Of a stretch of 64,000 nt of DNA, positions 1 to 7,953 are shown piece after piece. This DNA comes from Clostridium sporogenes (GTDB lineage: Bacteria; Bacillota; Clostridia; Clostridiales; Clostridiaceae), in NCBI RefSeq assembly GCF_001020205.1, contig NZ_CP011663.1:1674001-1738000 (forward strand), in the 5' to 3' direction. The translations under genes and the position numbers were made by a program. The notes under the pieces were generated by a model, which was not told the DNA's origin, did no database searches, and worked only from the letters and a program-made list of their open reading frames with translations. Each line of letters begins with the position of its first letter. Within the stretch, counting starts at the first letter, position 1.

Positions 1-573
1 AATATGGCTGTTAATGATGGAAGTATAGATGGTAATTTTTATCAATATGAAGATTATATGGATAATTTTAATAAGGATAGAGGAACAAAACTAAAAGCAT
101 ATGGCAAGCCAGTTTTTGCATTCCAAATAGGATTATATTCTAATAAAGTTAAGAAAATAACTGATATTAAGGATAAAATGACTGTTGCAGTATCTAATGA
201 TAATACTAATAGAGCTTTAGCATTAAAATTATTAGATAAAGAAGGAATAATTAAACTTAAAAAAGGTGTGGAAGTACCAAATACTTTAGATATTGTTGAA
301 AATAAACATAATTTAAAATTTGTTGAAATGGAAAGATTAAATTTAGCAAATGCATTAAAGGATACTGATATGGCTATAGTTATGGCAGATGTTATGCTTA
401 AAGCAGGTAAAGATTCAGAAAACGCTTTAGCTTTTGCTCAAGAAGAAGGTATTGTTTTAGTGCTTAAAGAAGATAAAGAATGGGCAAAGGAAGTAGAAGA
501 AGCATTAACTAGTAATGAAGTTAAAACATTTATAAAAGAAAAAACAAAGGGAACAAAGACGCCTTTATTCTAG
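1..573 (+). CDS. MetQ/NlpA-type substrate-binding lipoprotein, 3' part
   Basis: The frame is open from the first base, so the start lies outside the window; the ATG at 4 is internal. The 190 visible residues match the C-terminal lobe of NlpA/MetQ proteins, which bind methionine (usually D- or L-Met) at the outer membrane face and pass it to a MetNI ABC transporter. The diagnostic stretch is near the left edge, where a D-G-N-F-Y-Q-Y segment corresponds to the family's D-A-N-x-F-Q-H, followed by the typical A-F-Q-I-G-L-Y-S and I-T-D-I-K-D motifs. No metN or metI follows, so the permease genes must lie to the left or elsewhere. A strong terminator lies 45 bases behind the stop. The family is clear; the ligand is inferred. 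Confidence 0.8.
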   Translation, partial: NMAVNDGSIDGNFYQYEDYMDNFNKDRGTKLKAYGKPVFAFQIGLYSNKVKKITDIKDKMTVAVSNDNTNRALALKLLDKEGIIKLKKGVEVPNTLDIVENKHNLKFVEMERLNLANALKDTDMAIVMADVMLKAGKDSENALAFAQEEGIVLVLKEDKEWAKEVEEALTSNEVKTFIKEKTKGTKTPLF

Positions 574-617
574 TTTAAATATTTTAAGATAATCACAATT
601 CCTATTGTTAAATACAA

Positions 618-652
618 AGATGCCTCTAAACTATAATAGTTTAGAGGCATCT
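618..652 (+). terminator. Rho-independent terminator after NlpA gene
   Basis: A perfect 16-bp stem (618-633 with 637-652) closes on a 3-nt loop, followed by a short T-rich run. It ends transcription of the lipoprotein gene. Confidence 0.9.
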
Positions 653-783
653 CATTTTTAGCAAATTTTAAAGTTATTTTTACCTTTTATAATAAATTTA
701 TATAGAAAAAAAGTGTATAACTTGTTAAAAGTAAAACTATTTTTATAGTCTAAAATATTAAAAATAGTGTAATTAAATGATTA

Positions 784-1365
784 TTAAATATTAGAGTTTT
801 CAACTCTTTCATCATTTTTATATTCACCCATGAAGATTTCACCATTGGAGTGAATGTACATACCTCTTCCATGTTTTAAATCATTAACCCATTGTCCAAT
901 ATATTTATCACCATGGCTACAAACATAAACTCCGTCTCCATGACGAACATCGGAAAGCCAATCACCAGTATAAACATCACCATCAGACCAAGTATAGATA
1001 CCTTGCCCGGATTTTAAATCATGTTCCCAATATCCAACATAGCTTTCACCATCTGGCCAAGTGTATATGCCATATCCATGTTTTTCATCATCTTTCCAAT
1101 TACCAGTATATTTTTCACCAGAAGCCCAAACTAAAACGCCTTCCCCATGCATCATGTTCTCTTTCCAATAACCTACATATTTAGTTCCATTAGTGTAAGT
1201 ATATGTACCAAAACCATGCATTTTACCATCTTTTTTTTCACCTTCATATACTCCTTTGTGGCTATGATGGTGTTCATTGTCCATAACAGTTTCAGATGAT
1301 GTAGTTTTAAGACATATAACATCCAAGTAATAATTATTGGGGTTTTCTATTTTAAATTTTTTCAT
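784..1365 (-). CDS. MORN-repeat protein
   Basis: A 193-residue protein built almost entirely of MORN repeats. I count seven units with exact 23-residue spacing, starting at residues 40, 63, 86, 109, 132, 155 and 178, each with the Y-x-G-x-W/Y core and a trailing H-G-x-G-x-Y/M. Residues 1-39 are a non-repeat head containing a short His cluster (33-36). There is no signal peptide or membrane segment, so it is probably cytoplasmic. MORN arrays form extended beta-hairpin sheets that bind lipids or proteins; the role of small bacterial stand-alone MORN proteins is not established. It stands alone, reading against both neighbours, with an AAGG-type ribosome site upstream. The family call is firm; no function is proposed. 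Confidence 0.88.
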   Translation of the reverse strand: MKKFKIENPNNYYLDVICLKTTSSETVMDNEHHHSHKGVYEGEKKDGKMHGFGTYTYTNGTKYVGYWKENMMHGEGVLVWASGEKYTGNWKDDEKHGYGIYTWPDGESYVGYWEHDLKSGQGIYTWSDGDVYTGDWLSDVRHGDGVYVCSHGDKYIGQWVNDLKHGRGMYIHSNGEIFMGEYKNDERVENSNI

Positions 1366-1687
1366 TTTTATATCCCTTACCTTTCTAATATTAGTTCAAA
1401 TTTAGCTTATTTTTAATATACTTACATAAATGATTTTTCATATCATTTAATAATAAATACCAAGTATAAAATATTATATCATAAAATACTAAAAAGAATA
1501 TACTAAAAAATCTTATTAAATTAAACAATGAAATCTTTTAAAAAATAGAGGGAGAGTTAATATATTTAAAGTAATATATAAGAGATAGTTAAAAAATCTG
1601 TTTTAACTTCTTTAGTGAAAGTTCAACATTAAATCAAACTATGCTAATATAATAATATAGAATTGAAATAAAACAGGGGGAACTTTT
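1366..1687. other. Divergent intergenic region
   Basis: This 322-base AT-rich stretch separates the MORN gene from the oxidoreductase. A TATAAT box at 1648-1653 lies 34 bases before the downstream start, but I see no good -35 hexamer at the right distance. No RNA element, repeat or small gene is visible. Confidence 0.4.
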
Positions 1688-2707
1688 ATGAAAAGTTTAT
1701 TTGATAAAACCTGCATAAAAACAATGGAACTTAAAAATAGATTTGTTCGTTCAGCTACTTGGGAGGGTATGGCAACAGAAGAAGGACATATCACGGAGAG
1801 ATTACTTAATTTATATGAAGAATTAGCAAAGGGTGGAGTTGGATTAATAATAACTAGTTACACTACTATATTTGATTATGATAAACCAAGTCTTAGAATC
1901 CTTGGAATTTATGATGACAGTTTTATTAAAGAATATAAGCTTTTGACAGATACAATTCATAAATATGGAGCTAAAGTATTAATGCAAATAGTCTTAGGAG
2001 AAAATTATATAAATAATGAAACCGGTAGTGAATTTTACGGATTAAGTGAAAATATGCCAGAAGATGATATAAAGGCTATAGTGAAATCTTTTGCCGAAGC
2101 AGCTAAAAGGGCTAAAGAGTCAGGTTTTGATGGAATTCAAATTCATGGAGCACATGGATATTTTTTAAGTAGAACATTAAGTCCTCTTTTTAATAAAAGA
2201 AAGGATAAATACGGTGGTTCAGTAGAAAAGAGAGGTGCATTAATACTAGAGGTTTATGATGAGATAAGAAAAGCAGTGGGAAAAGATTTTCATATATCCA
2301 TAAAAATTAATTGTTCTGATTTTGAAGAGGGAGGAGCAACCTTTAAGGAATGTGAATTTGTTTGCAGGGAACTCTCTAAGAAAGGTATAGATTCTATAGA
2401 AATCAGCGGTGGAGGAACAATTTGGACAGAAACTAATAAAAAGGAATCTATATATATAGAGTATGCTTCCAAAATAGCTGAAGAAGTAGATACTCCCATA
2501 ATTTTAGTTGGTATGAATAGAAGTTATGACAATATGAATGAAATATTAAATAATAGTAAGATCGAATATTTTTCAATGGCTAGACCTTTTATAAGGGAAC
2601 CGGATTTGATAAATAAATTTGAAAAAGGTGAGGATAGAAAAGCTAAATGTATATCCTGTGGAAAATGTTATGGTGAAAATGGAATAAGGTGCATATTTAA
2701 TATGTAA
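1688..2707 (+). CDS. NADH:flavin oxidoreductase, old yellow enzyme family
   Basis: A 339-residue FMN TIM-barrel of the old yellow enzyme/2-enoate reductase type, which passes hydride from NAD(P)H through FMN to activated C=C bonds. Visible family marks are the N-terminal K-N-R-F-V-R-S-A-T segment, the substrate-binding H153-G-A-H156 followed by L-S-P and an N-K-R-x-D-x-Y-G-G-S block, and a phosphate-binding S-M-A-R-P-F-I near 296-302. The tail has four cysteines (321, 324, 327, 335). This resembles the remnant Fe-S region of longer 2-enoate reductases, but there is no flavodoxin/FAD domain, so this is the short form. A GGGGG ribosome site sits just before the ATG. It is a single-gene unit with its own terminator. 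The substrate is unknown. Confidence 0.88.
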   Translation: MKSLFDKTCIKTMELKNRFVRSATWEGMATEEGHITERLLNLYEELAKGGVGLIITSYTTIFDYDKPSLRILGIYDDSFIKEYKLLTDTIHKYGAKVLMQIVLGENYINNETGSEFYGLSENMPEDDIKAIVKSFAEAAKRAKESGFDGIQIHGAHGYFLSRTLSPLFNKRKDKYGGSVEKRGALILEVYDEIRKAVGKDFHISIKINCSDFEEGGATFKECEFVCRELSKKGIDSIEISGGGTIWTETNKKESIYIEYASKIAEEVDTPIILVGMNRSYDNMNEILNNSKIEYFSMARPFIREPDLINKFEKGEDRKAKCISCGKCYGENGIRCIFNM

Positions 2708-2716
2708 AATATATAT

Positions 2717-2751
2717 AAGGATGGAGAATTTAAGTGAAATTCTTCATCCTT
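2717..2751 (+). terminator. Terminator after flavin oxidoreductase
   Basis: A 15-bp stem (2717-2731 with 2737-2751, one G-T pair) with a 5-nt loop ends in T-rich sequence ten bases past the stop codon. Confidence 0.85.
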
Positions 2752-3022
2752 TATTTATGTAAACATTATTTTAAAACATAGCAAATTAATATTTTAAAAA
2801 TTAAGGGATGATAATTACTAAAGTATTAAACAAATACTATAAAAAATTGATATTTTATTAAAAAATATATTGACTTAATGATAAAATTACGATAATATCT
2901 AATATATAATTAATAAATTGATTTTGGATATAATAATCATAATGTTAGTACTAATAGGTAATTATTTAATCCTATAGGATTTATGTAAAATAATTTTGAA
3001 GAAAGTTTTAGGAGGGAAACAT

Positions 3023-4045
3023 ATGATAAAATTTAAAGATAGATTAATGATACCTGAAGGATATGAATCCACATTAGGAATAAGAGAAACAGAGGTTGCA
3101 ATAAAAAAGGTTAAAGATTTCTTTGAAAGAACTTTAGCAGAAAAGTTGAACCTTACAAGAGTTTCAGCACCATTGTTTGTAAGAAAAAACACAGGTATGA
3201 ATGATAACTTAAATGGAGTAGAAAGACCAGTAGCTTTTGATATGAAAGATTTACAGGATGAAATGATAGAAATAGTACATTCTTTAGCAAAATGGAAAAG
3301 AATGGCTTTGCACAGATATGGTTTTAAAGCTGGAGAAGGGCTTTATACAGATATGAATGCCATAAGAAGGGATGAAGATTTAGATAACCTTCATTCTATA
3401 TATGTGGATCAATGGGATTGGGAAAAAGTTATTAAAAAAGAAGATAGAAATAAAGAAACTTTAAAGGCTATAGTTAACAAAATATATAGTATATTTAAAG
3501 AAACAGAGAAATACATTTGTAGCGAATATGAAAGATTCAATGAAATATTACCAGAGCAAATATGTTTTATAACTTCTCAAGAACTTGAAGATATTTATCC
3601 AGATTTAGATTCAAAGGAAAGAGAGGATGCCATAACTAAAGAAAAGGGAGCAGTATTTTTAATGGAAATAGGAGGAGTTTTAGCTTCAGGAGAAAAGCAC
3701 GATGGAAGAGCTCCAGATTATGATGATTGGACATTAAATGGAGATATATTATTTTGGAATCCAGTATTAGAAAGAGCCTTTGAATTGTCTTCTATGGGTA
3801 TAAGAGTAGATGAAGAAGCTCTAGAAAAACAACTTAAAATAGCAGATTGCGAAGATAGAAAAAATCTAGAATTTCATAAATTGCTTTTAGAAGGTAAATT
3901 ACCTTATACTGTTGGTGGTGGAATTGGTCAGTCAAGAATATGTATGTATTTCTTAAGAAAGGCACATATAGGAGAAGTTCAAGCGTCTATATGGCCAGAT
4001 TCAATGATAGAAGATTGTGAAAAAGCAAGAATTAATTTATTATAG
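3023..4045 (+). CDS. asnA: Aspartate--ammonia ligase
   Basis: AsnA makes asparagine from aspartate, ammonia and ATP in the cytoplasm. It is related to class II aminoacyl-tRNA synthetases. The 340 residues match the family length. Recognisable are the start region with I-P-x-G-Y-E-S-T-L-G-I-R-E-T-E, the D-x-M-N-A-I-R-R-D-E block, the A-S-G-E-K-H-D-G-R-A-P-D-Y-D-D-W segment, and the C-terminal G-G-G-I-G-Q-S-R motif 3. The frame is open nine codons further upstream, but the GGAGGG at 3011-3016 places the real start at 3023. A possible promoter (TTGACT at 2870-2875, TAATAT at 2893-2898) lies upstream; I found no T-box motif in the leader. Confidence 0.96.
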   Translation: MIKFKDRLMIPEGYESTLGIRETEVAIKKVKDFFERTLAEKLNLTRVSAPLFVRKNTGMNDNLNGVERPVAFDMKDLQDEMIEIVHSLAKWKRMALHRYGFKAGEGLYTDMNAIRRDEDLDNLHSIYVDQWDWEKVIKKEDRNKETLKAIVNKIYSIFKETEKYICSEYERFNEILPEQICFITSQELEDIYPDLDSKEREDAITKEKGAVFLMEIGGVLASGEKHDGRAPDYDDWTLNGDILFWNPVLERAFELSSMGIRVDEEALEKQLKIADCEDRKNLEFHKLLLEGKLPYTVGGGIGQSRICMYFLRKAHIGEVQASIWPDSMIEDCEKARINLL

Positions 4046-4078
4046 TATAACAATGAAATAAATTAATTATTTAAAGAT

Positions 4079-4134
4079 TCTAAAGTTTAGATGGAGTTTT
4101 ATTGTGAAAAATAGCACTCCATCTAAATTTTAGA
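4079..4134. terminator. Bidirectional terminator between convergent genes
   Basis: A 19-bp stem (4079-4097 with 4116-4134, one G-T pair) with an 18-nt loop is flanked by A-rich and T-rich sequence. It sits between asnA and the converging oxidoreductase gene and can serve both strands. Confidence 0.85.
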
Positions 4135-4149
4135 ATTATTTTTATAATA

Positions 4150-5715
4150 TTATAAAATGTTTGGGTGAATTTTATTAGGAGTCTCTTTATAATGATTTAA
4201 TTTATGAAGGGCAGGTCCTTCAATAATATCACCTTCATAACTAAATCTAGAACCATGACAAGGGCAATCCCAAGATTTTTCTGCATCGTTCCATTTAAGT
4301 TCACACCCTAGATGAGTACAAGTATTATCTACTAAGTGAATAGTATTGGTATTATCTTTATAAGCTCCATACTTTCTTCCATCAATTGTAATAACTTTTC
4401 CTTCATCATTGTTAAGGTCTAATGTGTTAGGAGCACCTTGTAATTTACCTTTAACAAGTTCTTTAGCTACATCTATATTTAAAGTAAATAAGTTTTTAAA
4501 AGAACTAGAGGACATAGGTCTTGATGGATTATACAAATCCTTCCATGGGTTTTCTTTATTTATAATAAGATCCTTTAGTAATACTGCAGCAGCAGTTCCA
4601 TTAGTCATTCCCCATTCTCCAAAACCTGTAGCTACATAAATATTTTTAGTAGAAGAGGTTAAGTTCCCTATGTAAGGAACTCCATCTAAGGTTATATAAT
4701 CTTGAGTTGACCAATAGTATAATATATTATCTATATTAAAAGTTTTTTCTGCAAAGGATTTTAAATTTTTATAATGAGTTAACGTATTTTCTCCATGAGC
4801 TGTCTTATGGCCCTCGCCGCCTACAAGAACAATTTTGCTGCCCTTATAATTTTGACAACGGAGAGAGCGTCCAGGTTCTTCAGCATTTATAAACACACCT
4901 TTAGGAAAGTTTCCATTTGTTTCTACAGCTAAAACATAAGATTTTCTTGGAGAAAGTCTTGCAAAGTATAATCCTAAAGCATCATAGCAAGGAAAGTGTG
5001 AAGCTACAATAATTTTTGAAGAAGATATTTTCTTCTCATTATCAGTAGTACATACGCAGCTATTATCTCTATCAATGTCTACTATTTTTGTATTTTCAAA
5101 TATATGACTTCCATCTCCAGGTATTTTATCGGCTAGGTCTAATAAATATTTTCGTGGATGAAATTGAGCTTGATTTTCAAAACATAAAGCAGCTTTTACA
5201 GGTAAAGAAATAGGAATACTATCTAAAAATTTTGCTTTTAATCCTAAGCTTAAAGCTGCCTCTGCTTCTTTTTTTATTGAAGATACAAAGTTTTCATCTT
5301 CAGTATAAATATAAGCAGGGAGTCTGCGAAAGTCACAATCTATAGAATATTCATTAACTATATTCTCTATGAAATTTATTGCAAATTCATTGGCATCTGC
5401 ATACTTTTGTGCCTTTTCTATTCCCATTTCAGTAATTAACTTATCGTATATTAAATGATGTTGAGAGGTTATTTTGGCCGTAGTATGGCCAGAGGTACCT
5501 TGGCATATTTTATCTGCATCTATCAGTGCAACTTTAAAACCTTCTTTTTTTAGAAGAAGAGAAGTGGTAATTCCTACTATACCAGCACCGATAACAGTTA
5601 TATCCACAGTGATATTTTCATTTAAAACAGGATAGTCTGTTTCTGGAGTAGAGTCTAGCCAATAAGATTTAAAAACGCCTTCAAAATTTTCGCAGGTATT
5701 ACATGATTTGTTCAT
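4150..5715 (-). CDS. FAD-dependent oxidoreductase with C-terminal Rieske domain
   Basis: A 521-residue, two-domain redox enzyme resembling Bacillus YhfW. Residues 38-390 form a DAO/glycine-oxidase-like FAD domain: the dinucleotide motif I-G-A-G-I-V-G is at 42-48 and the second FAD contact A-T-G-F-G-E-W-G-M is near 362-370. Residues 430-510 are a Rieske [2Fe-2S] domain. The cluster ligands should be C466, H468, C484 and H487, with C471 and C486 placed to form the usual structural disulfide. Four Cys-containing positions at the N-terminus (C5, C8) are unexplained. The substrate is unknown; the DAO fold suggests an amine or amino acid, with electrons leaving through the Rieske centre. An AAAGGA ribosome site precedes the ATG. 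It is monocistronic. Confidence 0.9.
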   Translation of the reverse strand: MNKSCNTCENFEGVFKSYWLDSTPETDYPVLNENITVDITVIGAGIVGITTSLLLKKEGFKVALIDADKICQGTSGHTTAKITSQHHLIYDKLITEMGIEKAQKYADANEFAINFIENIVNEYSIDCDFRRLPAYIYTEDENFVSSIKKEAEAALSLGLKAKFLDSIPISLPVKAALCFENQAQFHPRKYLLDLADKIPGDGSHIFENTKIVDIDRDNSCVCTTDNEKKISSSKIIVASHFPCYDALGLYFARLSPRKSYVLAVETNGNFPKGVFINAEEPGRSLRCQNYKGSKIVLVGGEGHKTAHGENTLTHYKNLKSFAEKTFNIDNILYYWSTQDYITLDGVPYIGNLTSSTKNIYVATGFGEWGMTNGTAAAVLLKDLIINKENPWKDLYNPSRPMSSSSFKNLFTLNIDVAKELVKGKLQGAPNTLDLNNDEGKVITIDGRKYGAYKDNTNTIHLVDNTCTHLGCELKWNDAEKSWDCPCHGSRFSYEGDIIEGPALHKLNHYKETPNKIHPNIL

Positions 5716-6068
5716 TAATATCTATCCTTTCTTCAACTCGTAATATATAGATTTAAATATATATGTTAGTTTTTGTAATTAATAAAGAAATATTCTAAGA
5801 TTTAATTTAATAATGGTAACTTCTTTAAAGTGAAAAAGAGAGTAAAGTTCTAAAATTTTTAATTAAGATAATTTAAAAAAAGAGGGAAACATCCAAAAAT
5901 TTTTAAGTTTGAATTTAACTAAAAAGAAAGAGCTGTCTCCTATTTTTAAGATTTAATATAGTTAAAAAGAATGAATTATACCCTATTTTTACAGAATAAT
6001 TCTACTAAAATATGATATAATCATTAAATGAATAATTAAAATGAATAAATTATAGTGATGGTGAGAAA
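5716..6068. other. Divergent intergenic region before topB
   Basis: 353 AT-rich bases. A TATAAT box at 6016-6021 lies about 48 bases before topB, without a convincing -35 partner. No gene, repeat or structured RNA was recognised. Confidence 0.4.
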
Positions 6069-7928
6069 ATGAGCAAATTATTATTAGCAGAAAAGCCCTC
6101 TGTAGCTAGAAATATAGGAGAGGCACTAGGGTGTAAGACTAGGAAAAACGGATACTTAGAAGGTAATGGATATATAGTTACCTGGGCCTTTGGTCATTTA
6201 TTAACCTTATATGATTGCAAGGATTACGATCCTAAATTAGCTCTTTGGAGTTTTGAAAACTTTCCATATATACCTAAAGAGTTTAAATATAAAATAAAAA
6301 ATGATGGTAAAAATAGAAATGTAGTAGATCCAGGAGCAAAAAAACAACTTGAAATAATAAAGGAACTTATAAATAGAGAAGAGGTAGAAGAAATAATATC
6401 TGCTACTGACTATGATAGAGAAGGAGAACTTATAGCACTTTTAATATTTAATTATTTAAAAGCAAATAAACCTATATATAGAATACTTATAAATGAATGG
6501 ACACCTACAGAAATAAAAAAGGGTCTTAAGGATTTGAAAAAGAACGAAGAAATGATAAACTTACAAGATGCAGGAGTAAGTAGACAATTAGCAGATTGGG
6601 TTATAGGGATAAATTTTACATCTATAGCCACTATGAAATATACAAGAGGAAAAGGAAATCTTCTTAATATAGGTAGAGTATTAATGCCAACTTTAAAGAT
6701 TATATATGACAGAGAAATGGAAATTAAAAATTTTAAGGTAGAAGAGTTTTATGAATTAGAAGCCACTTTTAAAAATGAAAAAGGCGAATATAAAGGTAAA
6801 TTCTTTTATGGCAAAAAAGAAAAATTTCCAAATAAAAAAATTATGGAAAAGCTTAAAGCTGAAATAAAGGACAAAAATGGATTAGTAACAGAAAAAACTG
6901 TAGAAATTAAAAAGGAAAATCCACCAAGTTTATTTAATTTAAGTAATCTTCAAGGATATATTACAAGTAAATATAAAGGTTTTACTGCAGATAAAGTTTT
7001 AAAGGTATCCCAAAGTCTTTATGAAAAAAAATATATAACCTATCCAAGAACCGAAAGTACAGCCTTAGAAGAAAGTATTAAGGATAAAGCAAAAAAAGTA
7101 TTAGAGGTTTTAAAAAATGATTTACCTTTTAAAGAGGAAATAGTTTTTAACACTTCAAAAAAGGTGTTTAACAATGCTAAGGTAGAAAGCCACAGTGCTA
7201 TAATGCCAACCTACATAATACCTAAAAATTTAACTCCAGATGAAAGATTAGTATATGATGCAGTTAAAAATAGATTTATATCTCAATTTATGAAAGAAGC
7301 ACAGTATGAAAATACAGAAATAGTAACTACTGTACTAGGAGAAAATTATGAAAGATTATTTAAGACAAAGGGCAAAATACTTAAAGCTAAAGGTTGGCTA
7401 AAGTTATATAAAGAAAAGAAGAAAGATGAACTTTTACCACCTATAGAAAAAGATGATGAAGTAGAAATGAAAAGTTTAAAAATAATATCAAAAAAGACTA
7501 AACCACCTGCTCATCATACAGAAAAAACTTTGCTTAAAGCTATGGAAACCTGTGGTAAAAATATAAAACAAAATGAAGATAATGAGGAAGAATCAAACAT
7601 ATTATATGGATATTCTATAGGAACAGCAGCTACTAGAGCAGAAACTATAAACAAGTTAAAATATGCAGGCTATATAACTCCTAAGGGGAAATCCTTATTA
7701 ATAACAGATAAAGGTACTAAATTAATAGAAACCTTTCCTATAAGAGAACTTTTAGATACAGATTATACAGGAAAGCTTGAAAAGAAATTATATGATATGG
7801 AAAAGGGAAAATTTAAAAGAGAAGATTTCCTAAAGGAAATATTTAATTTTACTGTAAATGGAGTAAATAAAATAAAAAATATAAGATCAAATGTAATTTG
7901 TGATACAAGAGTTAAAAATAATAAATAA
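6069..7928 (+). CDS. topB: DNA topoisomerase III (type IA)
   Basis: A 619-residue type IA topoisomerase that relaxes and decatenates DNA through a transient 5'-phosphotyrosine link. The TOPRIM domain opens the protein: the catalytic Glu is E8 (L-A-E-K-P-S) and the acidic triad is in D114-Y-D116-R-E118-G. The active-site tyrosine is Y325 within I-T-Y-P-R-T-E-S. It is shorter than the roughly 720-residue Bacillus TopB and lacks any Cys4 zinc finger, ending soon after the core. The start has a GGTGAG ribosome site and the N-terminal M-S-K-x-L-x-L-A-E-K-P-S expected for the family. A MutS-like gene follows after 25 bases, so they are probably co-transcribed. Confidence 0.93.
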   Translation: MSKLLLAEKPSVARNIGEALGCKTRKNGYLEGNGYIVTWAFGHLLTLYDCKDYDPKLALWSFENFPYIPKEFKYKIKNDGKNRNVVDPGAKKQLEIIKELINREEVEEIISATDYDREGELIALLIFNYLKANKPIYRILINEWTPTEIKKGLKDLKKNEEMINLQDAGVSRQLADWVIGINFTSIATMKYTRGKGNLLNIGRVLMPTLKIIYDREMEIKNFKVEEFYELEATFKNEKGEYKGKFFYGKKEKFPNKKIMEKLKAEIKDKNGLVTEKTVEIKKENPPSLFNLSNLQGYITSKYKGFTADKVLKVSQSLYEKKYITYPRTESTALEESIKDKAKKVLEVLKNDLPFKEEIVFNTSKKVFNNAKVESHSAIMPTYIIPKNLTPDERLVYDAVKNRFISQFMKEAQYENTEIVTTVLGENYERLFKTKGKILKAKGWLKLYKEKKKDELLPPIEKDDEVEMKSLKIISKKTKPPAHHTEKTLLKAMETCGKNIKQNEDNEEESNILYGYSIGTAATRAETINKLKYAGYITPKGKSLLITDKGTKLIETFPIRELLDTDYTGKLEKKLYDMEKGKFKREDFLKEIFNFTVNGVNKIKNIRSNVICDTRVKNNK

Positions 7929-7953
7929 TATTAATGACAAAGGAGGGGTTTAA

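Noticed and set aside
2708..3022. T-box leader before asnA
   Set aside because: Expected in some Firmicutes, but no T-box core (AGGGTGG-type) or specifier hairpin is visible; only a weak promoter and a ribosome site.
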